Assembly (NCBI GenBank): GCA_018806985.1
Contig: JADANN010000404.1
Location: 992,001-1,056,000 of the forward strand
Direction: 5' to 3'
DNA length: 64,000 bases
Source of the DNA: Angiostrongylus vasorum
Lineage: Eukaryota; Nematoda; Chromadorea; Rhabditida; Metastrongylidae
Positions 56,397 through 64,000 of the stretch are shown here, piece by piece (position 1 is the first letter of the stretch; the number at the start of each line of letters is the position of its first letter). A program made the translations under genes and the position numbers. The notes below the pieces were generated by a model, which ran no database searches, was not told the DNA's origin, and saw nothing but the letters and a program-made list of their open reading frames with translations.

Positions 56397-58018
56397 AAAT
56401 ATTTAGTGTGCATTATATGAAAAGCATGAATATCTCATGTGTATAAATAGTATCCACTTCAGGATCAAAACAGGAAGCAGGAAGCAACTATTACAAATAT
56501 ATCTCCGAGATAAGAAAAAAGGCCCTTCGACAACAGGTGAAACCGTGGTTTCTGAAGTAATGCAGCTTGCCTTTAAATACCGAATTCTTTAGAACGAAAG
56601 TAGGCGGAGGTATATGAGATTGGTGGAGGTCCTGCTCCATAGCTGGAATACCCGCCCCTTCCGGATTTATGTCACAGTTATGTGTAGTTAAATGCAATCT
56701 AATGTTATGGACTTTAGTTTACTAAGAGCAAATGGACCAATGTCACATTTATTTCACATCCATCCATAACTTAAGTGTTCAAAGAAAGGTTGTGAAAGCC
56801 AAAGTATCATATTCACGCGATTCTCACAGCTTTGTTTCCAGATAACAGGTTTCGTCTCGCATTTGCCACAGCTTCGTCCCCAATCTATTCAAGAGATGTT
56901 TTTTCAAGCCCTTGTAACTTCAGGCCACCATTCAAGATTTCAAGTGAAAGCGCTTACGTAGAACTAGTAGGGCTAGACTAGTTTGCTAACACCTTATGGA
57001 AGCTTTAGTATTCATGTGATGAGGAACATTAATAACACTACACAAACAAGGCCATAATCTTGAGAACATTGACCACCGGATTGTTTCATCTTCTTTTTCT
57101 GATTCATATGTATGTTATTTCATGTGATAAAGGGAACTTCAGAATTGAGGGGGAACGGGAGAACTAAACTTACCGCTTCTACAGTGATTGTAAAACTTCA
57201 GATATCTGAAACAACCCCTGTTTTCAGTTCGAACCCGAAATTGGAAAAATAATAGTTAAAACGAACATGACCTAATACAGGTACAATCCTGCCCCGTTTT
57301 CATTACATATGCATACAACGTCCAGTTCACGATATATGAGGAAGAACACAAGAAACCACCCACTGGAATTTTCCATAAACAGAAAATGTGACCTACTCAT
57401 CACTGTCAAAAAAAAAGTATGCGGTCATACATTACCAATCAATCAGAGAATATCCCAAGTTCACAACGCCTATGGTTTATTTATATGATGGCAGAAATCA
57501 AATGGTGGTAGCAGTGTTGTCCCCAGTTCCATTAATGGAAAGTTAGTGACTCGGAAAATTCCCCAAAGCTTTCAATAGACCTCAGAAAGTGCATATCCTT
57601 AAGACGATAACTCTTCGCTTACGTCGAACATTGTCGATTAGCAACCACCAATGGCATACATAAATATTCTCTCCATTGCAGAATATAACATTCCATTATA
57701 CAATTCCTTTGCTGCATTTTACAAGAGAACAAAGTAAAGCTTTATTGAACTCCTATAAATAACAGACACGGATATCATCACGCAACAGCGGATGGATGAT
57801 AACGGACTAAATCACACATTTTACAAATGTAAGAAGTAGTCTCAGTAATATAACCGAATGTAGCTCATTCTCTGGACTACACAACTTTCGAAGCACTGGA
57901 TTACTTACTGCGGTAACATATTTATATGCACAAAGTCAAGACAATAGTTAAGAATCAGGAAAATTCAACAAATCTAAGGCAAGCATTAAAACAATGTGAA
58001 AATATTTACTGTTTACAA
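56397..58018. other. Upstream flank of the neuropeptide gene
   Basis: Besides the CCAAT and GC box near 56.62-56.66 kb, I see no supported gene or repeat. Confidence 0.4.
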
Positions 58019-58640
58019 TTAGAAGCCCCAGGATAATACAGAAAGGGGGAGCTGTGGAAACTCAACGTTAGACAACCAGATTTCTGGTATTCTAGTACCC
58101 GCAAAAATCATCCGATCCAAATAAGAAAGGAAATTGTATTTTACATCAAGGAAGTTAAATGATAGTTTATCGTAAAACAAACACAAGAGTGTATGGCAGC
58201 AAGAACCACAATTATTTTTGCACCATCCAAATATACTGGCGTCAATATTCACGTATTTAGTGAGAACGTACCAGAAATTCCATCAATGAGGTGAATATGA
58301 AAAAACCACCATAGTTTGCAAGAAATAAGTGGAATGACGAATAATGGTAACGTTGATCCACTAGTCGAAAAATGATTTCTCAACAAATAACTACTAAATT
58401 GAGATGTGCAGAACACAAGCACATGCATTTCGCATTTAATTTCAAGGTATAATGACATATACAGCTGCACTAAAACTCTTGCTGCGTGGGAATTTCATAC
58501 TGGAACCTTTGTGACCGTGTCCACATCTAAAAGTGATAGAAAACCTCACCAGCAACGCCAACAGCGACATTCGTTAAATAATGCTTCTAGGCTGATGCAG
58601 TGCACACACCATGTATGCCGCTAAGAACATTTCAAATCTA
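58019..58640 (-). CDS. Weak candidate: cysteine-rich exon chain
   Basis: Minus strand: after GTTCTTAG an exon reads HTWCVHCISLEALFNECRCW to a GTGAGG donor (58636-58548, approximate). A second after GACGCCAG reads IFGWCKNNCGSCCHTLLC to a GTAAAA donor, and a third after TTTCCACAG reads LPLSVLSWGF then TAA. Phases agree across the three (TG|T, then phase 0). No start or known family is found, and agreement by chance is quite possible. Confidence 0.2.
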
Positions 58641-58684
58641 ATTTGTATCACATCTTGTTGTGTTGATGATCCAATATGAGGTCG

Positions 58685-58765
58685 TCACAAAAATTTTTTT
58701 GTGGCTGAGGTTTCTGTTCTTTCGCCTTCTTCAAAGCGGCAACGATTCGAGTTTTCGCAACAGTG
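58685..58765 (+). repeat. Foldback/MITE-type fragment
   Basis: GAGGTCGTCACAAAAA and TTTCGCCTTCTTCAAAGCGG match the family end at 41.65-41.74 kb. Confidence 0.45.
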
Positions 58766-59196
58766 ATTTGTTACGACGTCAGCCATCGTAGTCGTATTCA
58801 GTCTAATGCGGTAGCTTGGTTGGTCATCCATATCGAGGTAAAACTATAATCACTTCTTAAAAATATCACTTCTACATTACATGCCAGCTGATAGAAACCC
58901 GGCAGCTGCAGGATGGATTATTTACAGGAAAAGAAACTATCAATAAACAATAAGTCAAGGACCACGCTGTATAAACTGCGTAGCAAGGTGACTTCACTCG
59001 TTCAAACCCGCATTCCAAAAAGAAAACTGTGCATAATCGATTCGAATCTGCTCTAGAAAGTCGAAAACGTCAAAACATTAGCCACAACAAAAATTCTGTA
59101 ATAATCTCGTGTTAGATTATCAATACAACAAGATATTGACCCTTCGTTCTTCAGGTCAAATAAAAATCCGTTTCCAAAGATATACAGCTTGTAGAG

Positions 59197-62100
59197 TTAG
59201 CCGCCAACCAAACTGAGTCCGATGAGAAAGTCAGCAGAGATCAAATAGTCTAGTACCAGTCCCACAAAGCTTTTCTGTTGTGAATGTTGTACATTTGGCT
59301 TTTCTGGTTGAAAGTACCTAAAACAACTCTTTGGGAAAATAATGTAATAAAGAACATAGTGCCCCTCAATATGAAGGTCTCGCCAAACTGGATGCAAACT
59401 TAGAAACAGATCAGGTGGCATCATGATATTTTGAGAAAAAAAGAAAACAAACCACGTCCAGTTTTGGAACATCACGGTGATAAATGATTTATCAGCTTAC
59501 CACTTTTTTCCCTCATTACAGAGCGAACTGAGGAATACGAATTTAGACGCATTCCACAAGGGACAATTAGAAAAATTTCCGAACAGCGGAAAAAGGCTTT
59601 AAACTACAAGCCCATGGAAAAACTGATTCATTAGCCCTTTCTACAAGAAAAACCAGTTCGAATACGTATTCATAGAAAAAACTGCAGATAACAAAGCACA
59701 TAACATTGTCCCGAAGTTAAAATGCCAATACTGCAACAATTCTCACCATCCCATGTGATGATCACATTTACTGCAGACACATACCGTCCACTGCATACCG
59801 GGAAACCACACCGCATCAGACGACGGCTAAATTTATAACAAAGACACAACGACAGCGACAGTAAATATAATATATGACAGTATATTGCAAAAAATAATGA
59901 CAATAAACGTAGCAACTAATAGCGTTAATACTAATGACTGCGGTACACCTCACCTGACCTCGAAATTTAAGATGAGCTGTTTGCGCAGCAAGTACGTGGA
60001 ACGTTTCAGCTGAAATATGCAAAGTGAAGCTCTACATTACTTGGTAATGGTGAAAAATCTATCTTAAAACTAAGTATCCATTAACAATATCGTAGAATCC
60101 AACTGCCTGTGGCGATTCTGTGACTTTTAAGCAGCTTTTAACAAATAGCACTCAAAGCTGGTTTTTTCGACAACTGACGATAATTTTACGATAGTTAGAG
60201 AATTTAAGGAGCTTGGAATCACACAGGGTTTCTCCAGATTACTGTTTTAATTTTAAATATGTTTAGAAATGGCATTTTCAAAAATTGAAAACGGAAGTTT
60301 GCAACAAAAGCGCAGCAGCTGCAAACTTAAGCGACACAGTGACAACAGAACCACGTCCTGCCATATGAAGTTTTGGTTGTTCAGTCACTCCGGTGCTCGA
60401 AGTATTAGAAATCATGCAAAAAAAAGAAACAAAAGAAAAATGAACAACGGGCTCCAGAAACAGGATTTAATCCTCAAAATACAACAACACAAATCTTGTT
60501 GACAACGATTTTGAACTGGGAAAGTTTTTATTCATAATAATAAGGCTTAATAGGGGAGGTGAAAGCGTGGTGGTTAGTGATTCGGCCGATCAGCTCTAGT
60601 TCGACTCCCTCACTAACGCTCTCCTCCAATCTACGAAGGAACGTCTTAGCTCAGCCATCTCCGAGATTGAAAGGAGAATCGGCTTCACCAGTGTTCTACG
60701 ACATTCATAAAACAAGGACGAAATCCTCAAGCAGAAGCCGAAACAACACGCAAAATTTTCGATGGCCATTGTTAAGGATGAATGCGAGAAAAGCGACTTG
60801 GATTCAAAAAGTGCTGGGATCATCACAGTAGACGTGATGAAGGGTCATTTAGAATAAAAAAATGTTTAATATGAGCTAGGATATGTTCGTGTAAATTCGA
60901 AAGCGGCCATTATTTTCGCATCGAATGTATTGTACTTAATGCATCTTGGGAATTACGTGTTCCCGTTTAGAGAATGACATATAATTTATGTAGGGGCCAC
61001 ATATGGTTCACGCTCGATTCTTCACCGCACTCACTGCGAATTGAGATCAATGCATGCCGGTTGACAAACTCTGCCGCTTCCGTAGTAAATACTATTCGCT
61101 CGGTTTCCCTGCACTTTCTTTCTCTGTTTTTCATCTCCTATGTATGCTCTAAACCTTTTCAGTACATTGTTCCATTCTTTAAGAAAATTTCAAACATGTT
61201 TGCCGCAAAAGTGATAAAAAGACGCATACTGGTCAAAATTTATTTGTATATGCTTAACACATAAAGGATGATGCTGACTTTTAGACAACTTTTAAAAATT
61301 TGTCAACAACCAAAATAACGGGAAAGATTATTATACAAGGAGCTTATAATTCTACGGCAGTTTTAGTTGAAATGAAAACCATCAAAAATTTAGCATCAAA
61401 CTTTAAAAACGAGCGTGAACACCATCTTCTTTATCGACTGTGGAATGAAGAATTTGACCACATTTAGGACACCGAGGATAATGCATCTCTTGTAGTTTCT
61501 AGCTAAGAATATGAAGAACGAAAATCGTACAGTGAGGCCGAATATGTTGACGAGCGCCAGTGATACGATGATTAGTAGCTCACTTCTCCAATAGAGTCAC
61601 TCCGGGTGAATTATACGTGTTTACTACAAAAGTAATTACAACTGTCTGGAAGCGATGAACATATTCCTAAACATATTTGATAAAATTCAGAAGGGTCTAT
61701 TACGAGGACGTCTAAGAAACATCGATGATCACTTTCCAAATAGAGGTTTATTTGTTTGGATTACAGAAGACTGAGCCTTACAGCATCATGTAACATACGT
61801 AAATTTTAAAGGTTGTGGATTACAAATAATGTTGGCACGTAATGTAGACTAATTAAAGAGACTATAGGTTTTTAATACTTATAACTTCTAAGTAGGAAGA
61901 AAGAAGTGTGTCAAAAGGACTGCTGACTTTGAAGTATGCCTATTTAAGGAACATGCACGGAATATGATGAAAGTTGTATAAGTTCGGAAGAAGACACAAT
62001 GCCTGCAAACACAGTGACGAGAAACCACAAGGATGCTGAGATATCAGCAAAACTCGGAACTTCACGTGCGCTTCAAAGCCACGAATACTGTTTTCGAGGA

Positions 62101-63280
62101 CACAAGCGTTATCCACTGCACTAACCGAGGTCATTGGTTTATCCTCCTGTCAGCCAGTTTACAGCTTCAGCTTAACTGGGTTCAATGCCGTTGACGGGTT
62201 AATACTGATAGCACAGCTACGATAAGAAGCTGGAGGTTTCGAATTTGGCTCATGTCTCACCGGCGTTGTGGTCTTCTTTTACTTAAAACCCCGCCATTAA
62301 AAAAGAATAGGCAGCAGATAATAGCTATAACACTGATGAACGCCAAGCTCCTTTAGAGAAAGTAGTCGTAGTGAAGTCAAGAATAAAGATATACTATAAC
62401 TCAATAAATTATACCTATACAGGCCTCACCAATAGTTTTCAAGTCACTATCTGGGAAATAGGTGTCCCTAAATATCGAACTACAGTGTACAAGTAATAAA
62501 AGCACATCAATACTCTTGTCACTAGCAACGATTGTTACGTGCCGCGAGATTCAAGTTAGGCAAACGAACTCGTCCGAAATAAAAACGTCTTCCTTTCGTA
62601 AATTTTTGGCTGTCAAGAAGAGCTTTCACTGGGTTACACTTAACTTGGAGCGAAATATATCTATGCGGCAAAAAAGAGATCGCAAAGGAAACCAGTTCAA
62701 ATCAATTCACATCAGTTAGTTTTAACGAATGGACGAATATTTCCACAAATCAAGTTGCTATATGTGGAATTCCAAAACTTGAACGGTAAATGTAGATGGT
62801 AATCTCTCAGCGGAACATGTGCGAATCAGAATTGACAACTGGAAATTTTATAAGATTCAAAACAATCTTAATTTTCTAAACATAAAGTGGAAAACCTTGA
62901 AGGATAGATATGAAAAAGGTAAAATATCAATAGAAACATAGACAAAATGAAGATCTATATCGCTGAACCTGCTGGGTTTTCAAACACATGTATCGTAGTG
63001 TTTTTTCCGACGACTGGAAAGTCGTATTTGTACTTGTAGTGACTTTCTGAGGCGGTAATATTTAGCAGCTCCGATTGTCTCGTGATGCTTGCTCCACAAT
63101 TCCGACAAAGTAATTCACCGACATGATAACTTCTCAGCAAGAGGACTGAAACAGCCATTTAAACTCGTTACTAGATTATTTATGCACAAAACCACAACTA
63201 TATTAAGGCGTTGGTATGCGAACGATGGAATCACCTTGAGCAATGACTAGCGCAAACTCAAACCAGTGCAAACGGAACAT
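59197..63280 (-). CDS. Secreted stand-alone CULT-domain (cereblon-type ligand pocket) protein
   Basis: Five exons: 63280-63235, 63145-62969, 60009-59954, 59826-59747, 59317-59197. All junctions are GT-AG, all phases agree, 480 nt = 159 residues plus TAA. The CULT domain is the zinc-bound pocket that in cereblon binds thalidomide and C-terminal cyclic imides. Zinc ligands: C29/C32 (LLCRNCGAS) and C111/C114 (CVCSKC). Pocket tryptophans W100, W106 and W120 (VWFPGMQW, HHMGWYF) have 6 and 14 residue spacing, the same as W380/W386/W400 of human cereblon. Residues 76-99 (ETFHVLAAQ..) align with the preceding cereblon segment and SFVGL with QKFWGL. There is no Lon-like domain; instead a hydrophobic N-terminus (MFRLHWFEFALVIAQVLLL) suggests secretion, and two N-glycosylation sequons (N44, N64) agree. 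The tail is hydrophobic. Intron 2 (2.96 kb) holds two SINEs. Confidence 0.9.
60553..60862 (+). repeat. tRNA-derived SINE (family D)
   Basis: Head GTGAAAGCGTGGTGGTTAGT, B box CTAGTTCGACTCCC, body shared with 44100-44422 (GGATGAATGCGAGAAAAGCG), end near AATAAAAAAATG. Lies in intron 2 of the CULT gene. Confidence 0.78.
62028..62146 (-). repeat. tRNA-derived SINE (family E)
   Basis: Minus strand: CGGTTAGTGCAGTGGATAAC (A box), decayed B box, tail GTTTTGCTGATATCTCAGCA. Lies in intron 2 of the CULT gene. Confidence 0.75.
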
Positions 63281-63344
63281 CGTGCAGATGCAGACGAGGA
63301 ATGAAGACTCAAGTATGAATCTGCAGAAGCGTCTGAATAAAATA
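63281..63344 (-). promoter_or_regulatory. 5' leader and SL-type acceptor of the CULT gene
   Basis: Minus strand ATTTTATTCAG ends at 63333, leaving a 52 nt leader before ATG at 63280. A second acceptor-like CTTCTGCAG lies inside the leader. Confidence 0.5.
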
Positions 63345-64000
63345 TTCATAAAAAAGACCCACGATTCAAGTAACATACTGTATGCTAACATATCATGACA
63401 AAAACACTGAAAACGACACATAGGTATTTATTAAAGTAACCTTAAGCAGTCTAAAAAACTCTACGAAACATCAAGTATTGGAAAACGAAAAGCACTTCAT
63501 AACTACCAACGGTCAGACGACTAACATTTTCTAGAAAAAAATGACATAGATATATCCTTCAGACAAAATGAGCATTTATAAAGAAAAATATGAAGTAGAA
63601 GAAAGGAGCAAAATCTTCGAAGAACTTGTGGACAAGGAATACAAGAAAAACGAATCTAATGAAATAAGTGCCGAGAAAAATATGAAGTATAAAAATGATG
63701 CAGTAACAAACAACGTCAATTTACAACATAACTGAATCTTCTGGTCACCGGATGGGAACGACACCACTATTTTCGTGCGAAAATACCCCCGATTATCTAT
63801 GCTGGTGGTACCCTTGCCACTGTCTACTCTTGTCTGTTTCAAGCGCTATGAAATTGACAATGGAAAATGGCAAATTCCTGAGATCGTAAAGTATAGGCTT
63901 CAAACAGTAGATAGAGTAGAGGAGATTGTCGCAGTGTCCACCAAACATGCTAACATTTCCACGTGGCATTAAACGTGCACCTCAATTACGATGCTACAAA
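63345..64000. other. Upstream flank of the CULT gene
   Basis: Plus-strand A-rich sequence, no supported gene. Short open frames at 63576-63842 (minus) and 63775-63972 (plus) lack features. Confidence 0.4.

Noticed and set aside
61400..61640. CPKCG-containing frame and an overlapping hydrophobic frame on the minus strand
   Set aside because: The CPKCG frame is preceded by an in-frame stop at its only good acceptor and has no Trp cage; it lies in CULT intron 2 and is probably fortuitous.
62778..62838. Candidate CULT exon 3 reading SILIRTCSAERL
   Set aside because: It is out of phase with exon 2, and the exon at 60009-59954 fits both phase and cereblon alignment.
1..64000. CRISPR arrays, operons with ribosome sites, phage or bacterial systems
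   Set aside because: The window is eukaryotic; direct repeats seen are microsatellites or transposons without regular spacers.

Overview
The window looks like nuclear DNA of a parasitic nematode, most likely a strongylid such as a hookworm. The sequence is AT-rich, introns are GT-AG with short TTTCAG-type acceptors, and three genes have such an acceptor at or shortly upstream of the start codon, as expected for spliced-leader trans-splicing. The gene-poor DNA is packed with RTE-clade LINEs, tRNA-derived SINEs, Penelope-like elements, BEL/Pao remnants and foldback elements. The species is inferred from this style, not proven.

Three multi-exon genes can be assembled from the sequence. (1) Plus strand 17739-24826: a calcium-independent phospholipase A2 of the PLA2G6/iPLA2-beta type with ankyrin repeats and a patatin domain, seven exons, 849 residues. 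(2) Minus strand 56378-53663: a 90-residue secreted neuropeptide precursor in two exons, with dibasic sites and a C-terminal Cys-x6-Cys peptide resembling allatostatin C. (3) Minus strand 63280-59197: a 159-residue secreted, stand-alone CULT (cereblon thalidomide-binding-type) domain protein in five exons, with both CxxC zinc pairs and the three-tryptophan pocket at human cereblon spacing. Genes 2 and 3 are built from exons too short to show up as long open reading frames.

Layout: 1-17 kb is repeat-rich, with a ~390 bp dispersed repeat ('family A'), a 0.9 kb inverted pair around 4.0-9.8 kb, two RTE copies, an unrecognised decayed coding remnant and a proteasome ATPase (Rpt4-like) pseudogene fragment. 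17.7-24.8 kb is the phospholipase gene; its introns hold microsatellites, a SINE head, an RTE fragment, a foldback element and a family A copy. 25-48 kb is mostly transposable elements: a BEL/Pao gag remnant beside a tRNA-Gly sequence that abuts an LTR terminus, three RTE copies, a strong palindromic foldback element, Penelope-like fragments and many SINEs. 48-64 kb carries the two minus-strand genes plus a few weak exon candidates.

The three genes belong to unrelated processes (membrane lipid hydrolysis, peptide signalling, a secreted zinc-binding pocket protein), and I see no operon. Splice sites, phases and motifs were read by eye; transcript data would be needed to confirm the models.
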